Part shown: one piece after another, positions 44,312 through 54,473 of the stretch
Numbering within the stretch: position 1 is the first letter of the stretch
Layout of the letters: every line of letters starts with the position of its first letter
Origin: Kangiella shandongensis
GTDB lineage: Bacteria > Pseudomonadota > Gammaproteobacteria > Enterobacterales > Kangiellaceae
Reading direction: 5' to 3'
Length of the DNA stretch: 64,000 bases
Assembly (NCBI RefSeq): GCF_020005365.1
Contig: NZ_JACNML010000004.1
Span: 124,001-188,000, forward strand
Program-made: the position numbers and the translations under genes
The notes under the pieces: generated by a model
Databases searched by the model: none
What the model was told of the DNA's origin: nothing
The model's input: the letters and a program-made list of their open reading frames with translations, nothing else

Positions 44312-45733
44312 ATGACATTAAAATCCCTGATGTTGGTGGTGGTTGTTATTGCTACGCCAATATTTAATAACTCAGCAATTGCCGCTGAAACACCTTTTAT
44401 TAGCGAAACCGATTTGGCTACTGCTGCCGAGCTGCGTGATGAAGCACTGAAAACGTCTAGAGGTTATGAGATTGTTGAATCTTTGACTACTGAAGTGGGG
44501 CCGCGCATGGCGGGAAGCCCTGGAGATGCTGCCGCCGTAAAATGGGGTGTGGCGAAATTAAAGTCGCTAGGTTTTGATAAAGTATGGACCGAGCCAGTGA
44601 CGTTCCCCACCTGGAAGCGAGGCATCGAAACTGCTGAAGTTGTTGCGCCATACCCTCAGCCACTGGTGATTACTGCCCTGGGTTTTAGTGTTGCTACGCC
44701 AGACGATGGTTTAAGTGCAGAAATTATCGAGTTTGAGAGTCTCGAAGCGCTGAAAAAATCGCCTGAAGGATCGGCAAAGGGAAAAATTGTATTTATTAAT
44801 AAACGCATGAAACGGGCGAAGGACGGCTCCGGCTATGGTCCAGCAGTTTCGGCTCGTACTACAGGCGCTTCAGAGGCTGCCAAAAAGGGCGCTGTGGGTA
44901 TTCTTATTCGTTCAATCGGTACTGATAGTGATCGTATGGCACATACGGGCTTGATGCGTTACGAGGAAGACGTTAACAAGATCCCAGCAGCAGCCTTATC
45001 AGCGCCAGATGCGGATTTACTGGAAAACATGCTATGTCGCGGCAAACCTGTTTCTGTGAAAATGACTATTGGTGCGAAGCAGGGCGGCGAATACACCAGC
45101 CATAATGTGATTGGCGAAATCACAGGAAGCGAGAAACCGGAGGAATACGTCATTATCGGCGGTCATTTGGATTCATGGGATTTGGGAACCGGAGCTATTG
45201 ATGATGGTGCTGGTATCGCTATTACCACGGCAGCAGCAGAGTTAATCGCTCGTTTACCACAGCGTCCAAAGCGCTCTATTCGAGTGATTATGTTTGCTAA
45301 TGAAGAGCAGGGCTTAGTCGGCGGCAAGGCCTACGCACAGGCTTACAAAGGTGAACTGAATCATATTATTACCGCTGCAGAGTCGGACTTCGGCGCTGGT
45401 CCAATTTGGCGTATCGATTCGAAAGTGAAGCCAGATGCGTTGCCAGTAGTCGAGAAAATTGCAGAAATTCTTAAGCCTCTAGGGATTGAGTATGGGAACA
45501 ATGAAGCTGGCGGAGGTCCTGATTTGATTCCGCTGCGTAAGATGGGGATTTCCGTATTTTCACTTCGACAAGATGGCACTGATTACTTCGACTACCACCA
45601 CACACCTAATGACACGTTAGACAAAATAAACCCTGAGCATTTGAACCAGAATACAGCAGCTTACGTTGTACTGGCGTACATTGCGGCGCAGATGGAAGGG
45701 GATTTCGGCGGCGGTTTTAATCAGGAAAAATAA
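44312..45733 (+). CDS. Exported M28-family zinc aminopeptidase
   Basis: A 473-residue peptidase with a signal peptide ending near IAAE at residue 25. An N-terminal segment and a PA-like insert (about 120-230) precede the M28 domain. Zinc-ligand blocks are IGGHLDSWDLGTGAIDDGAG (His, Asp), FANEEQGLVGG (Glu pair) and DYHHTPNDTLDKI (His). It probably removes N-terminal residues from peptides in the periplasm or medium, in line with the peptide-feeding character of the genome. Stands alone, after a divergent gpx. Confidence 0.9.
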   Translation: MTLKSLMLVVVVIATPIFNNSAIAAETPFISETDLATAAELRDEALKTSRGYEIVESLTTEVGPRMAGSPGDAAAVKWGVAKLKSLGFDKVWTEPVTFPTWKRGIETAEVVAPYPQPLVITALGFSVATPDDGLSAEIIEFESLEALKKSPEGSAKGKIVFINKRMKRAKDGSGYGPAVSARTTGASEAAKKGAVGILIRSIGTDSDRMAHTGLMRYEEDVNKIPAAALSAPDADLLENMLCRGKPVSVKMTIGAKQGGEYTSHNVIGEITGSEKPEEYVIIGGHLDSWDLGTGAIDDGAGIAITTAAAELIARLPQRPKRSIRVIMFANEEQGLVGGKAYAQAYKGELNHIITAAESDFGAGPIWRIDSKVKPDALPVVEKIAEILKPLGIEYGNNEAGGGPDLIPLRKMGISVFSLRQDGTDYFDYHHTPNDTLDKINPEHLNQNTAAYVVLAYIAAQMEGDFGGGFNQEK

Positions 45734-45836
45734 CTTCAATGGGTTGGGCTGCATTCTTGCGGCCCAATTTTTTGATGAACCTATCGTCTTGGATATGTTA
45801 TCTTTTACGCTCAACCGAGAAGAAGGAATAAGTTCG

Positions 45837-46577
45837 ATGTCCAAGCTTGTCACTACAGAAATTATCAATCACGTACTGCATATCGAATTCCAGCGTAAAG
45901 ATAAAAAGAATGCGTTAACGACGGATATGTATCGTGCCCTGAGTTATGAGCTGGCGAGTGCGAAGCGTAATGATGAAGTTCGAGTCGCTTTATTTAAAGG
46001 CAGTGAAGGCTGTTTTTGTGCTGGTAATGATATTGCTGACTTTTTACAACAGCCGGTTCTTGAGGAAGGCTCGCCCATTCTAACATTCCTGCACGAGTTG
46101 GCGAATTTTGATAAACCCATGGTTGCCGCAGTTTCCGGGCCTGCCGTAGGTATCGGTACGACCTTATTACTGCATTGTGATCTGGTTTATGCCACCGAAG
46201 ATACTTATTTTAGTTTACCGTTCGTTGATTTGGGCTTGTGTCCCGAGGCGGGTTCAAGTTACCTGCTGCCTCGCCAACTGGGTTATGCTCGAGCGGCTGA
46301 ACTGTTGCTGTTAGCGGAGCCTTTTGATGGCGAAAAAGCTAAAGAGCTGGGCATTATCAACGATGTTGTTGATCCGAGCCACTATATGGCTGTGGCACAG
46401 GAGAAGGCTGAGAAGCTGGCGAAAAAGCCAGTGCATGCATTACGGGTTAGTCGACAGCTACTCCGCTCAAACTCTGGTCTGGTGATTAAAGCGATAGAGC
46501 GTGAGGCTAGAAGTTTCTCCGAGTTGCTCAGTAGTGATGAAGCAAAGGCTATCTTTAAAAAGTTTTTAGAAAAATAA
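45837..46577 (+). CDS. Enoyl-CoA hydratase/isomerase
   Basis: A 246-residue crotonase-fold protein. FQRKDKKNALTTDMYRAL, the oxyanion hole segment GCFCAGNDIADFL, and SGPAVGIGTTLLLHCDLVYA are typical. Active acidic residues align near LGLCPEAGSSYLLP. The frame is open from 45666 inside the previous gene, but ATG 45837 with GAAGAAGGA upstream is the real start. It likely acts in fatty-acid or branched-chain acyl-CoA turnover. Confidence 0.88.
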   Translation: MSKLVTTEIINHVLHIEFQRKDKKNALTTDMYRALSYELASAKRNDEVRVALFKGSEGCFCAGNDIADFLQQPVLEEGSPILTFLHELANFDKPMVAAVSGPAVGIGTTLLLHCDLVYATEDTYFSLPFVDLGLCPEAGSSYLLPRQLGYARAAELLLLAEPFDGEKAKELGIINDVVDPSHYMAVAQEKAEKLAKKPVHALRVSRQLLRSNSGLVIKAIEREARSFSELLSSDEAKAIFKKFLEK

Positions 46578-46578
46578 G

Positions 46579-46719
46579 TTAATAATCATCCTCATCGTTT
46601 TTATAAGGCTGTGGTTTGACGCCTTTAGGAACCTTAAATTTATTGTTCCGTTTCAGTACAAACAGGGTGGCACCGATAATGGCGAAGATGAGTAATGTCA
46701 CTAAAATGGCTTTCCACAT
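46579..46719 (-). CDS. Small membrane protein, DUF2897-like
   Basis: A 46-residue ORF not in larger gene calls. ATG 46719 is preceded by AAAGGAGC. The peptide has one hydrophobic helix (AILVTLLIFAIIGATLFVL), then a basic stretch (KRNNKFKVPKG) and an acidic tail NDEDDY, the layout of the DUF2897 family. It lies 11 bp after the M15 peptidase, as the last gene of the map-dapD-dapE operon, and ends one base from the convergent hydratase. Confidence 0.7.
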   Translation of the reverse strand: MWKAILVTLLIFAIIGATLFVLKRNNKFKVPKGVKPQPYKNDEDDY

Positions 46720-46730
46720 GGCAAGCTCCT

Positions 46731-47444
46731 TTAATCGTTACAGATAGTATACACGTACTTTCTGGTCAAGCTCTCGAGACGAGAGCATAACTCATCTTTA
46801 CCACCAATATTCTTTTCACTCAAGACCTGTTTCAGCAATTCTAAGGGAAATTCTTCGAGCGCTTTATCTGCGATTGGGCGGTAACTGATATGCCAGGGCT
46901 CACAGGCAACGCCACCTTTATCTTCACGATAAGGACGGAAAAAGCCGAATGTTTCCAGATTGAAGTCCAGCCACTCGTCCAGTTGTGAACAGGGCCCGCC
47001 GGTAGCAAACTCTTCTTCAACCAGCTTAACGTCATATCCCTGAGCGACAGCTGAGGCGTCAAAGATATCAAAATCTGTGCCCCAGTGATGACGACTGGTA
47101 CCCGGTATGGCTGAGTAGTGCAGAATGGCTTTTATGCGCTCTTTGGGGGATAACTCAAATGAGTTGACCTTAGTGCCATCACGTAAATTGAGCTCGACGT
47201 CGTTGTTAAATTTGTAGTTCCAAATCTCTGCCTGCCGCTCAAAGCTGCGATAACTGCTCACCACCCGCAGCGGAATGCCATCAATTTCAGATTGACGTAT
47301 TAACTTGGCTAATGGGATCAGAACTTCGTGATGGCATTGAAATTTTTGACCCAGTAGTTCGCTGTTGTTTTCAATATGCAGCAAATGATCCTGGTTGAGG
47401 CCGATGAGTTGTTCTGGTGTCATCATAGAGTTAGTGATTGTCAT
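46731..47444 (-). CDS. M15-family D-Ala-D-Ala carboxypeptidase (VanY-like)
   Basis: A 237-residue zinc peptidase. SYRSFERQAEIWNYKFN, SRHHWGTDFDIFD (zinc His and Asp) and CEPWHISYRP (Glu and His) are the M15B signature. No signal peptide is evident, so it may act on cytoplasmic muropeptides in recycling or be exported by another route. It is 14 bp after dapE, and grouping with diaminopimelate genes supports a peptidoglycan role. Confidence 0.85.
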   Translation of the reverse strand: MTITNSMMTPEQLIGLNQDHLLHIENNSELLGQKFQCHHEVLIPLAKLIRQSEIDGIPLRVVSSYRSFERQAEIWNYKFNNDVELNLRDGTKVNSFELSPKERIKAILHYSAIPGTSRHHWGTDFDIFDASAVAQGYDVKLVEEEFATGGPCSQLDEWLDFNLETFGFFRPYREDKGGVACEPWHISYRPIADKALEEFPLELLKQVLSEKNIGGKDELCSRLESLTRKYVYTICND

Positions 47445-47458
47445 ACTAAATTTTGCCG

Positions 47459-48595
47459 TTAGTCTGTCAGTAAACGCTTTAACACACCATAGTAAATGTC
47501 GACTAAAGCGTAGAGATCGTCAATGTTGACGCACTCATTAATTTGGTGGATGGTTTTGTTAACTGGACCTATTTCGACTACTTCGGCCCCAGTTTTAGCA
47601 ATGAATCGACCATCGGACGTCCCGCCACTGGTTAGGGCCTGGCTATCGATTTTGCAAACATCCAGAACTGCCTGTTTGGATGCTTCCAGTAATGCTCCTT
47701 GCTCCGTTATGAATGGTTCACCATTAAGTTTCCAGTCCAACTGATAGTCTAATTTATGCTTATCCAGAATATCGATGACCTGTTGTTTTAATCCTTCAGC
47801 TGTTGACTCGGTAGAATAGCGAAAGTTGAACTCGACATATTTCTCGCCTGGGATAACGTTGGTCGCCGTACCAGACTGTTCGATTGCAATCTGAAAGCTG
47901 GTTGGTGGAAAGAAGTCGTTACCATGATCCCAGTGAGTCTCGGCGAGCTCATGCAGTGCCTGATACGACTTGTGGATAGCGTTGTCGGCTAAGTGCGGGT
48001 AGGCGACATGACCTTGCTGTCCCCTTATCTTAAGGAACCCCGTTAATGAACCACGACGGCCATTCTTAATCACATCACCTAGTTGCGCTGTGCTTGATGG
48101 CTCCCCAACAATGCAATAATCCAGCGGTTGTTGGCGACTCATTAACTCTTCTACCACACGAACGGTACCGTTAATAAACGGCCCTTCCTCATCACTGGTG
48201 ATAAGGTAGGCGATAGAACCCTTATGGTCAGGGTAGTCTTTAACAAACCGCTCTGTGGCGACTACCATAGCAGCCAGGCTACCTTTCATATCGGCAGCAC
48301 CACGGCCAAACAGATAACCTTCTTTTTCAGTAGCTTCAAAAGGCGGGGTATGCCAATCACCGGGGTTGCCCGCTGGCACCACATCGGTATGACCGGCAAA
48401 AACAAAGACTGGACCTGCCGATGCTCCCTTGCGTACCGACCAAAAGTTTTGCGTATCCTCAAAGTCCATGATTTCGTTGTCGAATCCATAGTGAGTCAAC
48501 ATTTCCATCATGAGTTTCTGACAACCCGCATCTGTCGGAGTAACAGACTCGCGATTAATCAGGTTTTTGGCTAGATCCAGAACATCGGTGATCAT
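47459..48595 (-). CDS. dapE: Succinyl-diaminopimelate desuccinylase
   Basis: A 378-residue M20 zinc enzyme that releases LL-diaminopimelate from its succinyl form in lysine and cell-wall synthesis. [50 protein letters not shown] and [12 protein letters not shown] hold the metal and active residues. The dapD gene lies two genes upstream in the same operon. Confidence 0.96.
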   Translation of the reverse strand: MITDVLDLAKNLINRESVTPTDAGCQKLMMEMLTHYGFDNEIMDFEDTQNFWSVRKGASAGPVFVFAGHTDVVPAGNPGDWHTPPFEATEKEGYLFGRGAADMKGSLAAMVVATERFVKDYPDHKGSIAYLITSDEEGPFINGTVRVVEELMSRQQPLDYCIVGEPSSTAQLGDVIKNGRRGSLTGFLKIRGQQGHVAYPHLADNAIHKSYQALHELAETHWDHGNDFFPPTSFQIAIEQSGTATNVIPGEKYVEFNFRYSTESTAEGLKQQVIDILDKHKLDYQLDWKLNGEPFITEQGALLEASKQAVLDVCKIDSQALTSGGTSDGRFIAKTGAEVVEIGPVNKTIHQINECVNIDDLYALVDIYYGVLKRLLTD

Positions 48596-48611
48596 AGTGG
48601 CTTTCTTCTAG

Positions 48612-48956
48612 TTAGTTAAAAATGCTTGCGTATTGTTCAGGTTTAAAGCTTAAGTGTACTTCGTTATCTTTGACCAGAACGGGGCGTTTAATAAGAGTGA
48701 CTTTTTCCTGCATCAAGTCAATTGCAGAGTCGCGATCGATATTATCTTTAACTGATTGATCTAATGGGCGCCAGGCGGTACTACGTTTGTTCAACAGTTT
48801 CTCCCAACCAATGGCTGTATCCCAGCTCTCAAGGACAGAGCGCTCCAAAGGATTCTTGCGATAGTCAATAAACTCATGCTCAATGTCGTTCACTTCTAGC
48901 CACTTTACTGCTTTTCGGACGGTGTCGCAGTTAGGAATTCCGTAGATTTTTACCAT
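48612..48956 (-). CDS. ArsC/Spx-like protein (YffB type)
   Basis: A 114-residue thioredoxin-fold protein of the ArsC family. YGIPNCDTVRKAVKWLE has a single Cys as in E. coli YffB, and IKRPVLVKDNEVHLSF is the family Arg-Pro region. YffB is normally located just upstream of dapE; it is not a proven arsenate reductase and may be a glutathione-dependent thiol reductase. Confidence 0.9.
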   Translation of the reverse strand: MVKIYGIPNCDTVRKAVKWLEVNDIEHEFIDYRKNPLERSVLESWDTAIGWEKLLNKRSTAWRPLDQSVKDNIDRDSAIDLMQEKVTLIKRPVLVKDNEVHLSFKPEQYASIFN

Positions 48957-48978
48957 GATACTTCTCTCTTAACCTGAT

Positions 48979-49803
48979 TTATTCTTTATCCATGCGCAAT
49001 AATTCATTGACGCTGGTTTTTGCACGGGTTTTAGCGTCAACCTGCTTGACGATGACGGCACAGCTCAGGCTGTATTTCCCGCACGATGATGGCAGACTGC
49101 CTGGGACTACTACCGACCCCGCTGGTACACGACCGTAACTGACTTCGTCAGTCAAACGGTTGTAGATTTTAGTACTTTGGCTGATAAATACTCCCATTGA
49201 TAATACCGAGCCTTCTTCGACAACCACGCCTTCAACGACTTCCGAGCGTGCGCCAATAAAGCAGTTATCTTCGATGATCGTTGGGCCAGCCTGTAGTGGT
49301 TCTAAAACGCCGCCAATGCCTGCGCCGCCAGAGAGATGAACGTTTTTACCAATTTGCGCACAGGAGCCGACCGTGGCCCAAGTGTCAATCATGGCGCCTT
49401 CGTCAATGTAAGCGCCGATATTGGTATAACTTGGCATTAATACCACATTCTTGGCAATGTACGAGCCATGGCGGGCAATGGCATGAGGCACGACACGGGT
49501 ACCGCCTGACTTAAACTCTTCTTCAGTCATACCCTGGTACTTCATGGGTACCTTGTCGTAAAACTGTGCTAAGCCTGTGTCGATGACTTTGTTGTCATTA
49601 AGGCGGAAAGATAGTAAGACCGCCTTTTTCAGCCACTGATTTACGACCCACTCGTCACCTTGCTTTTCGGCAACACGGGCTTTACCTGAGTCTAGTAGAT
49701 TAAGTGCCTCACTGACAGCGTCTTTAATCTCTGCTACAGCTGTCGTTGGTGATAAGGTTGCTCTATTTTCAAATGCTTGCTCAATGGTGTTTTGCAAAGA
49801 CAT
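48979..49803 (-). CDS. dapD: Tetrahydrodipicolinate N-succinyltransferase
   Basis: A 274-residue left-handed beta-helix acyltransferase that succinylates tetrahydrodipicolinate in the lysine path. The hexapeptide repeats run through [38 protein letters not shown] and [20 protein letters not shown]. Size matches E. coli DapD (274). Confidence 0.97.
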   Translation of the reverse strand: MSLQNTIEQAFENRATLSPTTAVAEIKDAVSEALNLLDSGKARVAEKQGDEWVVNQWLKKAVLLSFRLNDNKVIDTGLAQFYDKVPMKYQGMTEEEFKSGGTRVVPHAIARHGSYIAKNVVLMPSYTNIGAYIDEGAMIDTWATVGSCAQIGKNVHLSGGAGIGGVLEPLQAGPTIIEDNCFIGARSEVVEGVVVEEGSVLSMGVFISQSTKIYNRLTDEVSYGRVPAGSVVVPGSLPSSCGKYSLSCAVIVKQVDAKTRAKTSVNELLRMDKE

Positions 49804-49822
49804 AATATTTCCTCAAATAATG

Positions 49823-52483
49823 TTAAGCATTAATTGCTTGCTCAAGATGATGCTTAATGTTTTCTATTCGTTTTTCGTCGGTGATCGGTTTATTGTCTCG
49901 ATCACTGATGGTAAAGGTATCTTCAACGCGCTCACCTAAAGTAACGATTTTTGCCGAGTGCACTTCGATATCACAGTCGCGGAATGCCTGACCAATATTT
50001 GCTAACAGGGCTGGCCGATCAAGCGCCGTTATTTCGAGTGTGGTAAACGGGCTGGTGTTGTCGTTGATGAATTTGATCCGGGTTTTTACAGTAAAGTATT
50101 TGAGACGAGTCGGCACGGCACGGCTGACAGAGCCGGCACGGCCTTCCATATCGGATAATCCATCGATCAGGTTGTCTTGAATTTCTTGAATTCGTTGTTC
50201 ATAAGATAGCGGGTGGCCTTGCTCATCTAATACGATAAAGGTGTCCAGACACAAGCCTTTAGGTGATGTGAATAAGGTTGCCGCCTGAATATTGAGATGG
50301 TTTTGGCTAAGCAGAGCCGTGATGGCGGCGAATAAGTCCGGCTGATCTTCGACTGCAATAAAGACTTCGGTACCGGCCTGGGAGCGATGATTTTTGATCG
50401 CGACGTAAGGCAATTCTGGCTGTGATAGCAGTTGCTCTGTTTGCCAGATGATTTGCTCTGGGTGATAACGTAATAAATAGTCATTCCCCAGTTCTGTCAG
50501 CAACTCTCTGACTGGCTCGATTGAATCGCCGGTTTTGGTAAATTGTTCCAATACCTGCTGGCGGGTATCTTCCATCATTTCGTTCTGATTGGCGCGTGGC
50601 GTCGACTGAGTCAGATAGTGTTTGGTCGCCAGAAATAATTCCTTCAGCAGGGACTCTTTCCAGGAGTTCCACAGTGTTGGATTCGTTGCGCGAATATCTG
50701 AAACCGTTAGAACGTATAACAGCTCTAAATGCAGAATGGATGGGATTTTACTGGCAAAACTTTCGATGACATCGGGATCACTAATATCTTTTCGCTGCGC
50801 TACCAGTGACATGATCAGGTGATTTTTTACTAACCAGGACACCAGTTCGGCAATATGTTTTTCCAGACCGATGGAATTGCAGTACTCTAAGGCATCGACA
50901 GCGCCCAGTTCTGAGTGATCGCCGCCACGACCTTTGCCGATGTCATGGAAAATAGCGGCAAGATACAATGGCGTGGGATCCACCAGCGTTTTCATAATCT
51001 TGCGGCATAACGGGAACTCGTGATGAAATTCTGATTTGTTATAGCGGATAATATAGCGCAGTAAAAATAGCGTATGCTCATCCACTGTATAAGCATGAAA
51101 CAGATCAAACTGCATTTGCCCTTCAATTTGGGCAAATTTAGGAATCATGGCGCCTAAGATATTGGTGCGCTTCATCAGCGCAAAACCCCGGCTGGTGATC
51201 TGCTTGGTCGACAAAAACTCTTTGAAGTAACTGATGTTGATCGGATCGCGACGATATTGGCGATTAACCATCTGCTGACTGGAGCGGATCTTGCGCATGG
51301 TTTTGGCTTCGATCTGAATAATTTCAGGGTTGAGAGCGATATGACGAAAAATCTTGATCAGCGCATGCGGTTTGCGCAAAAACAGATCCGGCTCTTTAAT
51401 CCCAATACGCTGGTTGTGTAAGTAAAAGTCTTCGTCCAAATCGATAAAGTCGGCATCCTGACCTAGTTTGAGATACTCTTGCTCAAAAATCTGGAGGAAT
51501 AGTTCATTGAGGTTACGAATGATCATGACTGCACGATAATATCGCTGCATCAGGTGCTCCACAGCGAGCTTGTTATCATGGTCTTCAAAACCGAGCCACT
51601 CGGCGACTTTTTTCTGATGTTCGAACAGCAGCCGGTCTTCCCGTTTACCGGTGAGCACATGCAGCGCAAAGCGCACGCGATGCAAAAACTGCTGACCGTT
51701 AAGTAAACTTCGATATTCGCGGCGGGTGAAAACGCCGTATTTGATGAGATCGTGTAGACTGCTGCTTTTAAAATGCTTTAGGGTGATCCATTGAATAACC
51801 TGAAGGTCGCGTAAGCCACCAGGGTTTGACTTGATATTCGGTTCAAGATTGAAAGAGGTCTCTTTAAACTTAATGTGTCTGGCTACCTGCTCATCAACTT
51901 TGGCCTGAAAGAATTTCTCAGAAGGCCAGAAGCTGGGCTGCTTAATGCGCTCGTTAAGACTTCTTAACAGACGGCGGTTACCACAGATAAAGCGAGATTC
52001 GATCAGATTGGTGGCTACGGAGATATCCTCTAAAGCCAAAGCTTCACAGTGAGCAATGGTGCGAACACTGTGACCAACTTCGAGACCAATATCCCATAGG
52101 AAAGCGAGCCACGCTTCTAGCTCTAAATTTTGACTTTGAGAGCTTTCATCGTTGCTGTCTTCATTCAGTAACACTAGGATGTCGATGTCGGAAAAGGGCT
52201 GTAGCTCTTCACGCCCATACCCGCCTACTGCAATCAAGGCGGAATAGCTATTGACGGCAAACTGTGACCAGCTGGTAGCAAGGATATGATCCATCAAGGC
52301 ACTCCGTGCGCGCAGCAATTGAATAATACTGGTGCCTTTCTGGAACTGCTTGGTCAGTGCGTCGAGGCCGGCTTGCAGGTAGTTTTTATATACTTTTAAC
52401 CGCTCGACACCTTCGGCCGACTGGCTTTTTTTGACCAGCTCGGCTGCTTTCGGAAGGTAGTTATATTTATCAGGACTCGCCAC
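49823..52483 (-). CDS. glnD: Bifunctional uridylyltransferase/uridylyl-removing enzyme
   Basis: An 886-residue glutamine sensor that uridylylates and deuridylylates PII. In order: nucleotidyltransferase domain (VGGYGREELQPFSDIDILVLL), helical domain (NPGGLRDLQVIQW), HD domain (AAIFHDIGKGRGGDHSELG), and two C-terminal ACT domains (EVFIAVEDQPDLFAAITALL and TLEITALDRPALLANIGQAF). Located between map and dapD, as in E. coli. Confidence 0.96.
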   Translation of the reverse strand: MASPDKYNYLPKAAELVKKSQSAEGVERLKVYKNYLQAGLDALTKQFQKGTSIIQLLRARSALMDHILATSWSQFAVNSYSALIAVGGYGREELQPFSDIDILVLLNEDSNDESSQSQNLELEAWLAFLWDIGLEVGHSVRTIAHCEALALEDISVATNLIESRFICGNRRLLRSLNERIKQPSFWPSEKFFQAKVDEQVARHIKFKETSFNLEPNIKSNPGGLRDLQVIQWITLKHFKSSSLHDLIKYGVFTRREYRSLLNGQQFLHRVRFALHVLTGKREDRLLFEHQKKVAEWLGFEDHDNKLAVEHLMQRYYRAVMIIRNLNELFLQIFEQEYLKLGQDADFIDLDEDFYLHNQRIGIKEPDLFLRKPHALIKIFRHIALNPEIIQIEAKTMRKIRSSQQMVNRQYRRDPINISYFKEFLSTKQITSRGFALMKRTNILGAMIPKFAQIEGQMQFDLFHAYTVDEHTLFLLRYIIRYNKSEFHHEFPLCRKIMKTLVDPTPLYLAAIFHDIGKGRGGDHSELGAVDALEYCNSIGLEKHIAELVSWLVKNHLIMSLVAQRKDISDPDVIESFASKIPSILHLELLYVLTVSDIRATNPTLWNSWKESLLKELFLATKHYLTQSTPRANQNEMMEDTRQQVLEQFTKTGDSIEPVRELLTELGNDYLLRYHPEQIIWQTEQLLSQPELPYVAIKNHRSQAGTEVFIAVEDQPDLFAAITALLSQNHLNIQAATLFTSPKGLCLDTFIVLDEQGHPLSYEQRIQEIQDNLIDGLSDMEGRAGSVSRAVPTRLKYFTVKTRIKFINDNTSPFTTLEITALDRPALLANIGQAFRDCDIEVHSAKIVTLGERVEDTFTISDRDNKPITDEKRIENIKHHLEQAINA

Positions 52484-52497
52484 TCAGTAATCCTGCT

Positions 52498-53331
52498 TTA
52501 GAATGATTCTTCTTGACGCTTGGTCAATACTTCAACGCCGTCGGCAGTGACCAGTAACGTATGCTCCCACTGTGCAGAGAGTGACTTATCTTTTGTCAGC
52601 ACTGTCCAGCCGTCTTTTTTATTGTGTTTGACGTGGCGTTTACCGGCGTTCACCATTGGCTCAATAGTAAACGTCATGCCTTCTTTCAGCTCCACGCCAG
52701 TACCAGGGCGTCCGTAGTGAGTTACCTGTGGTTCTTCGTGGAACTTAGCACCGATGCCGTGTCCGCAATATTCTCTGACAATGGAATACCCTTTGCCTTC
52801 GGCAAATTTCTGAATAGCGTAACCAATATCGCCCAGTCGGGCACCTGGCTTAACCATTTTGATGGCCTTGTAGAGGCTTTGCTGAGTGGTCTGGATTAGT
52901 TTCTTGGCCTGTGGCGTCGGCTCTCCAACCACAAACATCTTACTGGTATCACCGTGATAACCGTCTTTAATGACAGTGACGTCAATGTTCAGAATATCAC
53001 CATTGCGTAGAGGCTTCTTGTTTGGGATTCCGTGGCAGACCACATCGTTAACCGAAGTGCAGATGGATTTTGGATAGCCGCCACCAGTCAGTGCCTGAGT
53101 AGGGTTTCCTTCATCATCTAAGTCTACAGGATAGGGCGAACCGCCATAGTACAAGGTCGCGGGGTAGCCGCCTTGCTTGTGTACGATATATTCGTGACAG
53201 ATGTTGTCGAGCTCTTCTGTGGAGACACCTTTTTTAATGTGCTCACCTATCATTTCGAGAACTTCAGCCGCTAAACGGCCAGCAATTCGCATTTTTTCTA
53301 TTTCTTCAGGAGTCTTTATCTGGATGCCCAT
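52498..53331 (-). CDS. map: Methionine aminopeptidase type I
   Basis: A 277-residue enzyme that removes N-terminal Met. The metal ligands lie in LNIDVTVIKDGYHGDTSKMF (two Asp), YCGHGIGAKFHEEPQ (His), TFTIEPMV (Glu) and WTVLTKDKSLSAQWEHTLLV (Glu). Slightly longer than E. coli Map (264). It opens the glnD-dapD-dapE operon; the usual rpsB neighbour is not present on the other side. Confidence 0.96.
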   Translation of the reverse strand: MGIQIKTPEEIEKMRIAGRLAAEVLEMIGEHIKKGVSTEELDNICHEYIVHKQGGYPATLYYGGSPYPVDLDDEGNPTQALTGGGYPKSICTSVNDVVCHGIPNKKPLRNGDILNIDVTVIKDGYHGDTSKMFVVGEPTPQAKKLIQTTQQSLYKAIKMVKPGARLGDIGYAIQKFAEGKGYSIVREYCGHGIGAKFHEEPQVTHYGRPGTGVELKEGMTFTIEPMVNAGKRHVKHNKKDGWTVLTKDKSLSAQWEHTLLVTADGVEVLTKRQEESF

Positions 53332-53474
53332 AGGTCGCCTGGTTATTGTTAAACAAGTTGCCAGCCGAAGAATGGTTCTTCAGCTGGTTAAATAGGCGTC
53401 TATTCTAACGAATTGTAGCGAGCAAGGGAAACCTGATAGGGAGAAGAAAAGAACCAGATAGCATGGGTTAATGG

Positions 53475-54149
53475 TTAAGGCTCATGTTTTCTACAGGTGA
53501 GCTCGGGTGCCTGATAGCCCCATTGAATCTTCGCTTCCCCCTGGTGTTCCCAGAAAATTTCATTCCGGCCTCGATATTTGGCCCCGCTGGCGCTGGGGAC
53601 GCTGTACATCAGGGAAGACTGATCGCCTCGCTCAGCAATCAGCGTTGCCGGTTCGGTCTGGAAGAAGGTGATGTTAAATGTATCGGCAGGGTCACTCTCA
53701 CAAGTGAACTGGAATGGACCGTGCGAATCGACCAGTTGATAGCGTACTTGCAGTTCGGCGATGCGTTGGCGATAGGTATTTTCAACGCATTGAACTTTAT
53801 TTTTGCTTTTCCAACACTCGTCACGCTCTTGTATCCAGCCGCGCTGAGCTTCCCTGAGCATAGACTTACCTGCAGTGTCCGTTTGACTAAGAGCCTGTTG
53901 GTAGACTTCATTGATGGTGTTATCGAGCTCAGTAATAGTGGCATTATCACAAATAATAAATGTCACACTGCCTTTTAAGGCGTTGTCACAAGCCGTGTCT
54001 TTTGGTGTTTTCTTGGTCGTGACTGACTGGGAAGTCATCTGGTTCTGGGTGGCTGATTGCGTCTGCTTTGAATCGGCGTCATCTTTGTCGCAGGAGGCCA
54101 ACAAAGTAGAGGCAAGAATAGCTATAACAACTGACGTTAAACGAGTCAT
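53475..54149 (-). CDS. Two-domain lysozyme-inhibitor lipoprotein (LprI-like + MliC)
   Basis: A 224-residue lipoprotein with lipobox LASC near residues 17-20. After a Ser/Thr/Gln-rich linker come an LprI-like DUF1311 domain (ACDNALKGSVTFIICDNATI, AQRGWIQERDECW, CVENTYRQRIAEL) with paired Cys, and then an MliC-like domain (FQFTCESDPADTFNITFF, ATLIAERGDQSSLMYSV, SASGAKYRGRNEIFWEHQGE) ending in a Cys. Both families can inhibit lysozymes, so the protein may guard peptidoglycan from two enzyme types (inference). Confidence 0.8.
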   Translation of the reverse strand: MTRLTSVVIAILASTLLASCDKDDADSKQTQSATQNQMTSQSVTTKKTPKDTACDNALKGSVTFIICDNATITELDNTINEVYQQALSQTDTAGKSMLREAQRGWIQERDECWKSKNKVQCVENTYRQRIAELQVRYQLVDSHGPFQFTCESDPADTFNITFFQTEPATLIAERGDQSSLMYSVPSASGAKYRGRNEIFWEHQGEAKIQWGYQAPELTCRKHEP

Positions 54150-54257
54150 AAGAGGCTCCTTAGTTCTTCGCTGTATGCATTGGACTAGCTTACCTTAACT
54201 AAGAGACCATGATCGCGACTTATGTCTAACTGTTGATCATGGCTTGGTAGAGACCGG

Positions 54258-54455
54258 TTAATCGCTTTTGGGAGCATTTTTGTTCTTGGTCTCCAGCACG
54301 ATCCCTATAATTATGCCAAAAACAACACCTAAACCAACACCGAGAGGTAAATTGTCAAAAATGATACCAAAAAAAGCGCCGACGCCGACACCAATACCTA
54401 AAAGAGCCCCAACGTAAGTCTTGCCATGGTTTCCTTCGGGTTGTTTGTAACTCAT
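54258..54455 (-). CDS. Small glycine-rich membrane protein
   Basis: A 65-residue protein with two adjacent glycine-rich hydrophobic segments (YVGALLGIGVGVGAFFGIIF and GVGLGVVFGIIIGIVL) of glycine-zipper character and polar, charged ends. Predicted to lie in a membrane; function not recognised. It is 18 bp downstream of the STAS-like gene, probably in the same unit. Confidence 0.6.
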   Translation of the reverse strand: MSYKQPEGNHGKTYVGALLGIGVGVGAFFGIIFDNLPLGVGLGVVFGIIIGIVLETKNKNAPKSD

Positions 54456-54473
54456 AGTGCACCTTCGTAGCGT

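Noticed and set aside
48612-48956. Arsenate-resistance gene
   Set aside because: It belongs to the ArsC fold but matches YffB beside dapE, and no arsenic operon is present.
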